Notes: generated from the sequence alone by a model not told the origin. 64,000 bases of DNA from Gemmatimonadota bacterium (GCA_009692185.1 SHZT01000006.1:1-64000); one strand, 5' to 3'; shown: positions 7,963 to 16,773, counted from the stretch's first letter. A program made the numbers and translations.

Positions 7963-8993
7963 ACCGCCCGGAGATCACCACGCCGGATGCCATTCCGGAG
8001 GAAGCCTCGACCGAGGCGTCGCTCCGGCCGTCGCGGCTGGACGAGTTCATCGGCCAGGAGCAGGTCAAGGAAAGTCTCCAGATCGCGATTGACGCCGCGA
8101 AACAGCGCGGTGACCCGCTGGACCACGCGCTGTTCTTCGGCCCGCCGGGGCTCGGGAAGACCACGCTCGCGCTGCTCGTCGCCCGCGAGTTGGGTGTCGG
8201 GATCCGCACCACGAGCGGGCCGGTGCTGGAAAAGCCGGGCGACCTGGTCGGCATGCTCACCACGCTCCAGACGCGGGACGTGCTGTTCATTGACGAGATC
8301 CACCGCCTGCGGCCGGTGCTGGAAGAGTTCCTCTACCCGGCGATGGAGGACTACCGGGTGGACGTACGAATCGCCGAAGGCCCCAACGCCCAGACGATCC
8401 CGGTCAACCTCCAGCCGTTCACGCTGGTCGGCGCCTCCACGCGCTACGGCATGCTCACGCCGCCCATGCGGGCGCGGTTCGGGCTGGTCGAGCGGCTGGG
8501 GTACTACCCGACGGACGATCTCCAGAAAATCGTGACCCGCTCGGCCGGAATCCTCGGGATCTCGATGGACCCTGAGGGCGCGGCGGAGATCGCCAAGCGG
8601 AGCCGCGGCACGCCGCGGGTGGTGAACCGGCTGCTGAAACGGGTGCGGGACTTCGCGCAGGTACGGGCCGACGGCGTCATCACCCGCCAGGTGGCCGACG
8701 AAGCGCTCAAACGGCTGAACGTGGACCAGTACGGGCTGGACGACATGGACGCCCGGATCCTCAAGACCATCATCGAGAAGTTCGAGGGCGGGCCGGTAGG
8801 GCTCAACACGATCGCCGTGGCGGTCGGCGAGGACGCGGGCACACTGGAAGAGGTGTACGAACCTTTCCTTATACAGCAGGGCTTCCTGCAACGGACACCC
8901 CGGGGCCGGTCCGCCACGATGGCGGCCTACAAGCATTTCGGTTACTCGACGACGGGTGGTCCCCAAAAATCCATGTTCGAGGGTGAACGATGA
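7959..8993 (+). CDS. ruvB: Holliday junction branch-migration ATPase RuvB
   Basis: 344 aa, ATGA overlap with ruvA. It is an AAA+ motor with Walker [10 protein letters not shown], Walker [11 protein letters not shown], sensor region [11 protein letters not shown] and arginine finger area [11 protein letters not shown], followed by the winged-helix tail ending [17 protein letters not shown]. It drives branch migration with RuvA. Its last codon overlaps the start of the following stub, so ribosomes can continue into the purine-catabolism genes. Confidence 0.97.
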   Translation: MNRPEITTPDAIPEEASTEASLRPSRLDEFIGQEQVKESLQIAIDAAKQRGDPLDHALFFGPPGLGKTTLALLVARELGVGIRTTSGPVLEKPGDLVGMLTTLQTRDVLFIDEIHRLRPVLEEFLYPAMEDYRVDVRIAEGPNAQTIPVNLQPFTLVGASTRYGMLTPPMRARFGLVERLGYYPTDDLQKIVTRSAGILGISMDPEGAAEIAKRSRGTPRVVNRLLKRVRDFAQVRADGVITRQVADEALKRLNVDQYGLDDMDARILKTIIEKFEGGPVGLNTIAVAVGEDAGTLEEVYEPFLIQQGFLQRTPRGRSATMAAYKHFGYSTTGGPQKSMFEGER

Positions 8994-9166
8994 GCAATCG
9001 CCGTGACTTCCTTGCCCTGTCCGGGACCACGCTCGGCGCGCTGTTTCTTTCCGCCAGCACCGAAGATGTCCGCGCCGCGCTGGTCCACGCGAGAAAGACC
9101 GCCAAGGCCTCGCCTCCGCCGCCGTGGGAGTTCCTCACGGCAGAACAGGCCGCGGACGCGGCGTGA
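8990..9166 (+). pseudogene. 58-codon Tat-signal stub, likely remnant of a gluconate 2-dehydrogenase subunit 3-type gene
   Basis: This frame is too short for the ORF track. It begins ATGAGC, overlapping the ruvB stop, and encodes [20 protein letters not shown], a clear twin-arginine signal, then PPPPWEFLTAEQAADAA and a TGA. The wording around FLTAEQAADAA resembles the opening of gluconate 2-dehydrogenase subunit 3 family proteins, which normally run to about 200 residues; here nothing follows. The stop overlaps the allantoicase start (GTGA). I infer that an internal deletion removed the body of the gene and fused its 5' end to the purine operon. A genuine short secreted peptide cannot be excluded. 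Confidence 0.55.
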
Positions 9167-10134
9167 GCGCGCTGAGAGGATTGGTGGACCTCGCGGCTGC
9201 CCGGGTGGGCGGCAAGGCGCTGGTCGCGAACGACGAGTTCTTCGCGCCGAAAAGCAACCTGCTCAAGGCCGGACCCGCGGTGTCTATCAAGGGGAAATTC
9301 ACCGACCGCGGAAACTGGATGGACGGGTGGGAGAGCCGGCGGAAGCGTGGACCCGGTCACGACTGGTGCATCGTCCGGCTGGGAATCCCCGGCGTGATCC
9401 GCGCGCTGACCGTGGACACCAGCCACTTCACCGGGAACTACCCGGAGAGCTGCTCGGTCGACGGGGCGGTCATCCGCGGGAAACCGACACCCGCCCGCGT
9501 GGCCGCGGCCGGCGACTGGAAGGAGGTTCTTCCCCGATCGCCGCTCCAGGGGCACACGGCGAACGAGTTCACGGTCTCGCGGGGGGACACCCGGTTCACG
9601 CACGTTCGGCTCAACATATTCCCCGACGGCGGGGTCGCCCGCCTGCGCATCTGGGGCGAGGCCCGGCCGGACTGGAGTCGGCTCGTGGCGTCGAAGAAGC
9701 CCTTGGACCTGGTCGCCGCGGTCAACGGCGGGGCGCCGCTCGACAGCAGTGACGAGTTCTACGGCCGCCCGATCAACCTCATCATGCCGGACCGGCCGGC
9801 GAACATGGACGACGGCTGGGAGACCAGGCGGCGGCGGGGACCGGGCCACGACTGGACGATTCTCAAGCTGGGGCATGCCGGCGTGATCGAGCGCGTCGAG
9901 CTGGACACGACGCACTTCAAGGGCAACTACCCCGAGAGCGCGAGTATCGACGGGAGCGCGGTGCTGCCGGAAGCCGGGGAGTGGCGGGAAATCCTGCCGC
10001 GAACAAAGCTCTTCCCGAACAAGGCCCACAAGTTCAAGGCCCCCAGCGGCGGGACCCCGGTCCGGTACGTGCGGCTGAACATGTTTCCGGACGGTGGAAT
10101 CGCCCGCCTTCGGCTATTCGGCCGGCCCGCGTGA
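9163..10134 (+). CDS. alc: Allantoicase (allantoate amidinohydrolase)
   Basis: The GTG at 9163 gives 323 aa; the track's earlier start runs through the stub in another frame. The protein is two tandem allantoicase domains: MDGWESRRKRGPGHDW...LTVDTSHFTGNYPESCSVDG and MDDGWETRRRRGPGHDW...VELDTTHFKGNYPESASIDG. The enzyme splits allantoate into urea and ureidoglycolate. Downstream genes supply the preceding steps from urate, but allantoinase, which links allantoin to allantoate, is not in the window. It is coupled to the next gene by a GTGA overlap. Confidence 0.93.
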   Translation: MSALRGLVDLAAARVGGKALVANDEFFAPKSNLLKAGPAVSIKGKFTDRGNWMDGWESRRKRGPGHDWCIVRLGIPGVIRALTVDTSHFTGNYPESCSVDGAVIRGKPTPARVAAAGDWKEVLPRSPLQGHTANEFTVSRGDTRFTHVRLNIFPDGGVARLRIWGEARPDWSRLVASKKPLDLVAAVNGGAPLDSSDEFYGRPINLIMPDRPANMDDGWETRRRRGPGHDWTILKLGHAGVIERVELDTTHFKGNYPESASIDGSAVLPEAGEWREILPRTKLFPNKAHKFKAPSGGTPVRYVRLNMFPDGGIARLRLFGRPA

Positions 10135-10622
10135 GCCGTTCAGTCGCGGACTATCTCAACAGTCTGTCGGTCAAGGCCGCCGGGGCCGAGTTGGAGCGGT
10201 GCTGTGGAGCGAGCGCCTGGGTGGAGGGGATGGTCGCGGCGCGCCCGTTTGACAGCGATGTGGCAACCTACGAAACGGCCGACCAGATCTGGCGCAGTCT
10301 CGCCCCGCGCGACTGGTTGGAGGCGTTCCGGAGGCACCCGCGCATCGGCGAACGAGGCGAAGACGCCTGGGCCCGGCAGGAGCAGTCCGGGGCGGCCGAC
10401 GCATCGGACGTCATCCAGCGCGAGCTTGCCGAGGGGAACCAGAAGTACGAGGAACGCTTCGGCCACGTGTTCCTGATCTCCGCTACGGGCCTCACCGTCA
10501 ACGCCATGTTGTCCGAGCTTAAGCGGCGCCTGGCGAACGATCCCGAACGGGAGATCGAGACCGCGGCGCTCGAGCAGGCCAAGATCACCCGCCTCAGACT
10601 GGAGAAACTGGGAGCCCCATGA
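10131..10622 (+). CDS. uraD: 2-oxo-4-hydroxy-4-carboxy-5-ureidoimidazoline (OHCU) decarboxylase
   Basis: The GTG at 10131 overlaps the allantoicase stop and gives 163 aa, the normal size. Family motifs include FRRHPRIGE, which carries the catalytic histidine, and FGHVFLISATGLT near the C-terminal third. The enzyme converts OHCU to S-allantoin, the third step of urate oxidation. The 213-aa frame in the track is an artefact of an upstream ATG inside allantoicase. Confidence 0.93.
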   Translation: MSRSVADYLNSLSVKAAGAELERCCGASAWVEGMVAARPFDSDVATYETADQIWRSLAPRDWLEAFRRHPRIGERGEDAWARQEQSGAADASDVIQRELAEGNQKYEERFGHVFLISATGLTVNAMLSELKRRLANDPEREIETAALEQAKITRLRLEKLGAP

Positions 10623-10954
10623 CGCGGATCACGACGCATGTCCTCGATACGTCGGCCGGGCATCCGGCCGTGGGCGTCTCGGTGAAACTCGAGATGCAAG
10701 CCGGTACCGCGTGGAAGGAAGTCGCCACGGGCACCACGGACCCGGATGGCCGGGTCGAGAACCTGACCGATGGGAAAGAGAACCCCGGCGGGACGTACCG
10801 CCTCCGGTTCGCCGTCAGCGACTATTTCGCGGCCCGTAAGATCCCCGCGTTCTATCCGGTGGTGGAAGTGACGTTCACCGTGAACCAGGGCGAGCACTAC
10901 CATGTGCCGCTGTTGCTGAGTCCCTTCGGCTACTCGACGTACCGCGGCGGCTGA
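10619..10954 (+). CDS. hiuH: 5-hydroxyisourate hydrolase (transthyretin-like)
   Basis: 111 aa, ATGA overlap with uraD. It begins ITTHVLDTSAGHPAVGV, the transthyretin-like hydrolase opening with its active-site histidine, and ends PFGYSTYRGG, matching the family YRGG/YRGS tail that forms part of the active site. It hydrolyses 5-hydroxyisourate, the direct product of urate oxidase, to OHCU. There is no signal peptide, so it is cytosolic. Confidence 0.95.
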   Translation: MTRITTHVLDTSAGHPAVGVSVKLEMQAGTAWKEVATGTTDPDGRVENLTDGKENPGGTYRLRFAVSDYFAARKIPAFYPVVEVTFTVNQGEHYHVPLLLSPFGYSTYRGG

Positions 10955-10960
10955 TTCCGG

Positions 10961-12142
10961 ATGGACGCCCACCTTCTGCAATGGCTCAACCTCGGCGTGC
11001 GCTGGCTGCACGTCATCGCCGGCATCGCGTGGATCGGCGCGTCCTTCTATTTCAACTGGCTGAACAGCGCGATCGCGCCACCGGAACGGGCCGAGCCCGG
11101 TATCGCGGGCGAGGTCTGGTCGGTGCACGGCGGCGGGTTCTACCGCACGGTGAAGTACGGCGTGGCGCCCGCGCGCCTTCCCACGACGCTCCACTGGTTC
11201 ATCTGGGAGGCGTACACCACCTGGCTCAGCGGCGTCACACTGCTGATCCTGGTCTACTACCTCCAGGCAAAGACATTCCTCGTCGGGCCCGCCGGCCTCT
11301 CTCCCGCGGCCGCGATCGCGATCAGCATTTCTACGCTCGTGGGCGCCAACGTGATCTATGACGCCCTGTGCCGCTCACCCCTGGCGAAGAATCCAGGGGC
11401 GTTCGCACTGGTCGGGCTGTCGCTGGTGGCGGCGCTGGCGTGGGGACTCACGCAGGTCCTGAGCCCCCGGGCGGCATACATCCACGTCGGCGCGGCGCTC
11501 GGCGGGATCATGGCGGTGAACGTGTCGCGGGTGATCATTCCGTCACAGCGCAGGATGGTCCGGGCCATGCGGGAAGGTCGCGAGCCCGACCCGGCGCTCG
11601 GCAAGCAGGCCGCGCTCCGTTCGCTCCACAACAACTACTTCACTCTGCCCGTCGTCTTCACGATGATCGGCGGCCACTACCCCGCGACGTACGGCCACTC
11701 GCTCAACTGGTTCATCCTGTTCGGGCTCGCTGTAATCGGGGCGGGAACACGGCACTACTTCAACCGGCGAAACCAGGGGCGGAACAACGTCTGGATCCTG
11801 CCGGCCGCGGCTATCGGGATGGTGGCGCTCGCGCTGGTGAGCCGCCCGAAGGCACTCCCTGCCCCGTCGGCGGCTGATGACGCGAGTTTCGCGGCGGTGC
11901 GCGTGGTCATCGCCCAGCGGTGCGCGCCGTGTCATTCATCGAAGCCCACCAACCCGGGGGTTCCCACCGCGCCCCAGGGCCTCGTGCTGGACACCCCCGA
12001 GGAGATCCAGGCCCAGGCTTCGCGCTTCGATGCGGTGGCCGTGTCGGCGCAAACCATGCCGCTCGGCAATGTGACGGAGATGACGGACGAAGAGCGGGCC
12101 CTACTTGGACGCTGGATTCGTGCCGGCGCGCAGCTCCGTTAG
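10961..12142 (+). CDS. puuD: Membrane-bound urate oxidase with C-terminal cytochrome c (PuuD type)
   Basis: 393 aa. The N-terminal ~300 residues form several membrane helices (LNLGVRWLHVIAGIAWIGASFYFNW and others), the urate hydroxylase PuuD domain. The C-terminal ~90 residues carry one haem-binding motif, CAPCH, with a distal segment AQTMPLGNVTEMTDEERALL typical of small cytochrome c domains. PuuD oxidises urate to 5-hydroxyisourate and passes electrons to the respiratory chain rather than making peroxide as soluble uricase does. It is last in the plus-strand operon, and its 3' end overlaps the convergent DUF6986 gene by 42 nt. Confidence 0.93.
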   Translation: MDAHLLQWLNLGVRWLHVIAGIAWIGASFYFNWLNSAIAPPERAEPGIAGEVWSVHGGGFYRTVKYGVAPARLPTTLHWFIWEAYTTWLSGVTLLILVYYLQAKTFLVGPAGLSPAAAIAISISTLVGANVIYDALCRSPLAKNPGAFALVGLSLVAALAWGLTQVLSPRAAYIHVGAALGGIMAVNVSRVIIPSQRRMVRAMREGREPDPALGKQAALRSLHNNYFTLPVVFTMIGGHYPATYGHSLNWFILFGLAVIGAGTRHYFNRRNQGRNNVWILPAAAIGMVALALVSRPKALPAPSAADDASFAAVRVVIAQRCAPCHSSKPTNPGVPTAPQGLVLDTPEEIQAQASRFDAVAVSAQTMPLGNVTEMTDEERALLGRWIRAGAQLR

Positions 12143-13276
12143 GGTGAGGCCGGTCCCGGCGAGGTCCTCCTCGCCGAATGCCCCGGAATTAATTCCCCGC
12201 AGAAAGAAGTTGTGGAGCGCGATGCCGGTGGCGGCGTCATCGGCCACGCCGCCTAAGGCCAAGGCCTGGTTCCGGTTCTTGACCATCGCGGCAAGGCGCC
12301 GCGAGGCGGATTCCAGCGATTCCCTGAAAAACGAAAACACGGCGGCGTAGCGTGTGACCAGCTGGGCCGGGTGAAGATCCCAGCCCTGGTAATACGCGTT
12401 CACCAATGAGTGGCGCACGTCATCGTAGTGCAGGCGCCAGCCCCGGTGCACCGCGTCGCGATCGCCTACCGGAAGGACATTCGTTCCGCCGTCGGACAGG
12501 GCGACACCGGTCGTGGCGAGCCCGATCTGCATCATCTGCCGCGCGGCATCACATGCCGGGTGCCGCATCCGCTGCTCCGCGGGCACAATGCCGAGCGACG
12601 CTGTGAAGTCGTAAACGCCGAGCGGCACTCCCACGCACCGGCCTTTCGCCGCCCGCACGATCGACGGCAACGGCGAGCGCCCATCCGGCCCCATGAGCGA
12701 CTGGGGCGCCTCGACCATCAGCTCGACCTTCAGGGCGTTCCGCGCAAGCTTGTACCGTCGCTCGGCCTGCGCGAGCACGGTCGCGAGCCCACCCGCCTGT
12801 TTCGGCGTGACGACCTTGGGCAACGTCACGACGAAATTGGGTGGCAGGACGCCGCCGGTGCGCTCGAGGAGCGTCGAGAGGAAGAGACTCAGGGTTCGCC
12901 GGGAGCGGCGCCGGTGGAGCGGCGTGAATTGCTTGATCCGCAGCCCGATTCCCTGGGGCAGGATCCCGGCCGCCATGCTCATCGCCACTTCATTGGCGGC
13001 CGACCGCGCCGCCTGGTCTTCCTCGCCGTCCGGGCGGACCCCGTACCCGTCCTCGAAGTCCAGCCGAAGGTCTTCCACCGGCATCCGGGTGATTCGAGTT
13101 CGCACCCGCTGGTACAGGGCGGCGGAGTCCGGACCGGACCAGCCGACCACCGCGGCAAATGACGCTGCGTCCGGCGCATGGGAGTCGAGCGACCCAAGCG
13201 CCTCTTCGCCCAGGCGGCGGGCACTCTCCGCGCGAAACTGATCCGCGGGCAGGTAGTAGGTATGAATCGGGTTCAT
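12101..13276 (-). CDS. DUF6986 aldolase/citrate-lyase-like protein
   Basis: The ATG at 13276 overlaps the FAD-subunit stop (ATGA) and gives 391 aa starting MNPIHTYYLPADQFRAESA. It resembles the HpcH/HpaI/CitE-like TIM-barrel superfamily in DLRLDFEDGYG (acidic metal-binding strand), LKVELMVEAPQSL and GVYDFTASLGI. I recognise it as the DUF6986 type, often found next to purine-degradation genes; its reaction is unknown to me. Since ureidoglycolate breakdown yields glyoxylate, a lyase or synthase acting on glyoxylate would fit, but that is inference. It is last of the xanthine dehydrogenase operon. Confidence 0.75.
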   Translation of the reverse strand: MNPIHTYYLPADQFRAESARRLGEEALGSLDSHAPDAASFAAVVGWSGPDSAALYQRVRTRITRMPVEDLRLDFEDGYGVRPDGEEDQAARSAANEVAMSMAAGILPQGIGLRIKQFTPLHRRRSRRTLSLFLSTLLERTGGVLPPNFVVTLPKVVTPKQAGGLATVLAQAERRYKLARNALKVELMVEAPQSLMGPDGRSPLPSIVRAAKGRCVGVPLGVYDFTASLGIVPAEQRMRHPACDAARQMMQIGLATTGVALSDGGTNVLPVGDRDAVHRGWRLHYDDVRHSLVNAYYQGWDLHPAQLVTRYAAVFSFFRESLESASRRLAAMVKNRNQALALGGVADDAATGIALHNFFLRGINSGAFGEEDLAGTGLTLTELRAGTNPASK

Positions 13277-14103
13277 GTGATCCAGTCGCAGGCGCCGCGC
13301 AACTCGAAGTAGATCAGGCGAGACAGTACGATCTTCCGGTACTCCGCCGTTGAGCGAATGTCGTCGATAGGCGAAATGTCCCGCTCGAGGCCCTGGAAGA
13401 AACCATCCGGTGAACTGACCGGCACCTTGGACTCCAGCATGTGCTCGACCGCGTGGCACCGGCAAACGGTGGGCGCCACGCTGTTGGCGACGACCCGCCA
13501 GCCTAGGTCCGACCGTGTAATCGCCAGCCCGACCTTGGTGATCGCCTGCGCGCGCCGCGAGCCCACCTTCTGAAACACCTGCACGTCATAGGAACGCCGC
13601 GGAATGCGAATCGCCACGATCAACTGGTCGGGGCGGCGGCTCATTTTCTTGTATCCCTGGTAAAACCGGTCCAGGGGCACTTCTTCCCGGCCCGCCGTGG
13701 ACTCAAGCACCACGACCGCACCGTAGGCCATGAGTGCGGGGACTCCATCGGCGGCGGGCGAAGCGTTCACGATGTTCCCCGCCCACGTCCCCCGGGTCTG
13801 GATCTGGATAGCGCCCACGACTCGCGCGGCGGCGACCAGCAGGGGGAACTCTCGTGCCGCCTGGGAATCGCCGACGATGTCCCAGTAGGTAGTCCGGCCG
13901 CCGAGTACCAGGTCGCGCTTGGTCCACGTGTGGGCCTTGAGTTCATTGACCCCAGACAGATCGAGATAGGTGCGCTCGTGCGCTTCCAGCCGCACCGGCC
14001 AATGCACCAGGAGGTCCGTCCCGCCGGACAGGGGCGTCGCGGCGTGATCCTTGGCGAGGATGCCGAGCGCTTCGCCGAGGGTGCCGGGGGACAGAACGCT
14101 CAT
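13273..14103 (-). CDS. xdhB: Xanthine dehydrogenase, FAD-binding subunit
   Basis: 276 aa with the CO-dehydrogenase flavoprotein fold. It contains TPLSGGTDLLVHWP (FAD pyrophosphate loop), IQTRGTWAGNIVNASPAADGVPALMAYGA and the C-terminal DIRSTAEYRKIVLSRLIY. It accepts electrons from the Fe-S subunit and passes them on. The gene order XdhA, XdhC, XdhB on the minus strand, with overlaps of 1 and 4 nt, shows a tightly coupled complex. Confidence 0.9.
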   Translation of the reverse strand: MSVLSPGTLGEALGILAKDHAATPLSGGTDLLVHWPVRLEAHERTYLDLSGVNELKAHTWTKRDLVLGGRTTYWDIVGDSQAAREFPLLVAAARVVGAIQIQTRGTWAGNIVNASPAADGVPALMAYGAVVVLESTAGREEVPLDRFYQGYKKMSRRPDQLIVAIRIPRRSYDVQVFQKVGSRRAQAITKVGLAITRSDLGWRVVANSVAPTVCRCHAVEHMLESKVPVSSPDGFFQGLERDISPIDDIRSTAEYRKIVLSRLIYFELRGACDWIT

Positions 14104-14561
14104 GCGCGGCGATTCCGGGTAAGCGCCGCGGTGACGCTATCCACGATGCCGTCATAGCCGGTGCACCGGCACAGATTGCCCGCCATCAGTTCGCGCGTGT
14201 TGTGTGTCCGGAGCAACTCGGGGTGCTCCAGAATCCACGACGCCGCCATGACCACGCCGGGTGTACAAGCCCCGCACTGTGTCGCGCCGCCGGCCAGAAA
14301 CGGTTCGAGCGTGTCGGGCTTTCTCGACTCGACTGTCTCGACGGACTGCCCGCGCACCTGGGCGGTAAGGACCAGGCAGGAATTCACCGGAAGCCCGTCC
14401 AGGTGCACTGTGCACGCGCCGCACTCCCCTTCACCGCACCCTTCCTTCGTACCGGTGAGCCCCACGCGATACCGCGGGGTACCCAGCAGGCGCTCGGCCG
14501 GCGGCACCGTCAGCCCCTGCGGCTCGCCGTTTAGCGTGAACGAGACCGAGACGGAGTCCAT
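14100..14561 (-). CDS. xdhC: Xanthine dehydrogenase, 2Fe-2S subunit
   Basis: 153 aa with both cluster motifs of the family: the plant-ferredoxin-type GTKEGCGEGECGACTV and the alpha-helical TQCGACTPGVVMAA ... GNLCRCTGYDGI. It relays electrons between the molybdenum centre and FAD. The N-terminal strand (ERLLGTPRYRVGLTG) is slightly divergent from the usual LL..LR..LGL form, but no cysteine is missing. Confidence 0.92.
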   Translation of the reverse strand: MDSVSVSFTLNGEPQGLTVPPAERLLGTPRYRVGLTGTKEGCGEGECGACTVHLDGLPVNSCLVLTAQVRGQSVETVESRKPDTLEPFLAGGATQCGACTPGVVMAASWILEHPELLRTHNTRELMAGNLCRCTGYDGIVDSVTAALTRNRRA

Positions 14562-16744
14562 CAGGCGAGCGCCATCAGGCGCTCCGGCGTGAGCGGGATG
14601 ACCCGCGGATCGTTGTTCATCGCGGCGGCAATGGCGTTGACTACCGCCGGGGCCGGGCCGTCGAGCGGAAGCTCGCCGAGCCCCTTGGCGCCCTGTGGTC
14701 CGCCGGAGAACGGATTCTCCAGGAACTCAACCCGGATCGGCGGCAGGTCGTCGCTGGTCGGGATCACGTAGTTGGTCAGCTGGTTGTTGATCATGCCGCC
14801 GTCCTTCCAGCGGCACTCTTCCATGAGCGCCCAGCCGATCCCCTGTGCCACGCCGCCCTGCACCTGCCCGCGCGCGAGCGTGTCATTCAGCACCTTGCCG
14901 ATTTCCTGCACCGCCACGAAGTCGAGAACCCGCGGCGTGAATGTCCGAAGGTCAACTTCCACTTCGGCGACATACGCCCCCCAGGCAAACGCCGCGTACG
15001 CATCGCCACGGTACGTCTTGTCATCCCACGCCACCCCGGGCGGCGGTTCATACTCGGCTTCCGCGCCCAGCGCCTGTCCGGCATGCGTCCGGTGCCACTC
15101 GACAATGGCGTCCTTAAGCGCGGATCCGCGGCCGGTCCGTTCGGTGGTTCCAAGACGCTTCTGCAATGCTCCACACGCCCGCTCGATCAGCCGGCCGACG
15201 ACCATCGAGGTCCGGGACGCCACGGTCGGGCCGCTGTTGGGCACCTTCGACGTGTCCGCCGGCGCGACCACGACATCTGCGGGGTCGAGACCCAGGCACT
15301 CGGCGGCGATCTGGATGAAGATCGTGAACGCTCCCTGCCCCATCTCGGTATTGGCCGTCTGGATTTCGACCCGCCCGTCGGGGAGCCCCGCTACCCGCAC
15401 GCAGGATTTGAGATACACCTCGCCACTCCCGGTGAACCCCGCGCCATGGTGGAACACCGCGATGCCCATTCCCCTGCGGGTGTGGTCATTCGAGGCATTG
15501 AATGCAGTGTGTTCGCGCTCCTTCACCCGGTACCTGGACATCTCGAGCGCGCGATCGATCACCGCGCCGCGGTCGGTGCCGTCGCGAATCACCTGCCCGG
15601 TAGCCGTGCTCTGCCCGTCGCGAATGATGTTCCGCTGGCGGAGCTCCACGGGGTCCATCCCGATCGCCCGGGCGACGACGTCCATGTGGCGCTCGTTGGC
15701 GAAATGCGTCTGCGGCGCACCGAACCCGCGGAATGCGCCGAACGGAACCGCGTTGGTAAACATGACGCGGCCATCAATCCGCACGTTGTCGCACGCATAC
15801 GGGCCGGCCGCGTGAATGATCCCGCGCGAGAGCACACCCGGGGAAAGCGTCACATACGCGCCGCCGTCCATGACCACGTCGATCTCCTGCGCGAGCAAGC
15901 GGCCGTCTTTCGTGATGCCCGTGCGATGGTGCACCAGGGACGGGTGCCGCTTGGTCGTCGCGGCCATGTCCTCGCTGCGATCGTAGATCATCTTGACCGG
16001 CTTCCCGGCCTTGAGCGCGAGCAGCGACGCATGGAGGGCCAGGTGCGACGGGTACTCCTCCTTGCCGCCGAACCCGCCGCCGGTCGGCGCGTGGATCACG
16101 CGGAGCCGGCTCTCGTCCCGCGCCAGCGTATGCTTCAGAGCGGCCAGGACGTAGTACGGACACTGGAGCGACCCGGTGACCGTCAGCACGTCTCCGTCGA
16201 GCCAGGCGATCATGCTCTGGTTCTCGAGGTACACGTGCTCCTGCGCCCCGGTCTCGTACGTGCCCTCTACCACGACCGGCGCGTCCTTGAGCGCTGTGGC
16301 TACGTCGCCCTTTTCGATCTTGAGACGCTTGAGGACGTTGTCCGCGCCGTACTGGATCTGATTGGTGACGGGGGTGACACGGAAGTCGAACACCGGCGTT
16401 TCCGGTTCGACGACGATCTCAACGGCCATCGCCGCCCGGCGCGCTTCGTCGCGTGACCGGTGCGCCACTAGCAGGATGGGTTCGTGCATATGCCGCACGT
16501 ACCCGGCCGCGAGCACAGGCTGGTCTTCCTCGATCAGCTTGACGACGTTGGGCCCGGGAAGGTCCTTCGCGTCCACCACCACGACCTGTGACCAGTCCAC
16601 GCCTTTCCCGAACCGGACCGCCGTGACGCGCCCGCGCGGTGCCGGACTCCGCACGGTCATGCCCCAGAGGAAGTCCTCCAGCGGCAGATCGTCAACGTAC
16701 CGCTCCTGGCCGGTGAGCTTGGCGAGGCCTTCACGACGCTGCAT
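14561..16744 (-). CDS. xdhA: Xanthine dehydrogenase, molybdenum cofactor-binding subunit
   Basis: 727 aa, first gene of the operon. Diagnostic segments include GGGFGGKEEYPSHLA, VPFGAFRGFGAPQTHFANE (the arginine that orients purine substrates) and GGPQGAKGLGELPLDGPAP near the end with the catalytic glutamate. The product oxidises hypoxanthine and xanthine to urate, feeding PuuD on the opposite strand. The ATG at 16744 is preceded by TAGATT at 7 nt and no ribosome site, so a leaderless transcript is likely. Confidence 0.92.
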   Translation of the reverse strand: MQRREGLAKLTGQERYVDDLPLEDFLWGMTVRSPAPRGRVTAVRFGKGVDWSQVVVVDAKDLPGPNVVKLIEEDQPVLAAGYVRHMHEPILLVAHRSRDEARRAAMAVEIVVEPETPVFDFRVTPVTNQIQYGADNVLKRLKIEKGDVATALKDAPVVVEGTYETGAQEHVYLENQSMIAWLDGDVLTVTGSLQCPYYVLAALKHTLARDESRLRVIHAPTGGGFGGKEEYPSHLALHASLLALKAGKPVKMIYDRSEDMAATTKRHPSLVHHRTGITKDGRLLAQEIDVVMDGGAYVTLSPGVLSRGIIHAAGPYACDNVRIDGRVMFTNAVPFGAFRGFGAPQTHFANERHMDVVARAIGMDPVELRQRNIIRDGQSTATGQVIRDGTDRGAVIDRALEMSRYRVKEREHTAFNASNDHTRRGMGIAVFHHGAGFTGSGEVYLKSCVRVAGLPDGRVEIQTANTEMGQGAFTIFIQIAAECLGLDPADVVVAPADTSKVPNSGPTVASRTSMVVGRLIERACGALQKRLGTTERTGRGSALKDAIVEWHRTHAGQALGAEAEYEPPPGVAWDDKTYRGDAYAAFAWGAYVAEVEVDLRTFTPRVLDFVAVQEIGKVLNDTLARGQVQGGVAQGIGWALMEECRWKDGGMINNQLTNYVIPTSDDLPPIRVEFLENPFSGGPQGAKGLGELPLDGPAPAVVNAIAAAMNNDPRVIPLTPERLMALA

Positions 16745-16751
16745 GCCGCCG

Positions 16752-16757
16752 AATCTA
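16752..16757 (-). promoter_or_regulatory. Candidate -10 box of xdhA
   Basis: On the minus strand TAGATT ends 7 nt before the xdhA ATG. It lies in a 29-nt divergent gap shared with queA. Confidence 0.45.
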
Positions 16758-16763
16758 CATATT
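16758..16763 (+). promoter_or_regulatory. Candidate -10 box of queA
   Basis: CATATT lies 10 nt before the queA ATG in the same 29-nt gap. Any -35 would have to lie inside xdhA. Confidence 0.4.
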
Positions 16764-16773
16764 TCCCCTCACA

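Noticed and set aside
7584-8966. 460-codon minus-strand frame opposite ruvA/ruvB
   Set aside because: Shadow frame; ruvA and ruvB are certain on the plus strand.
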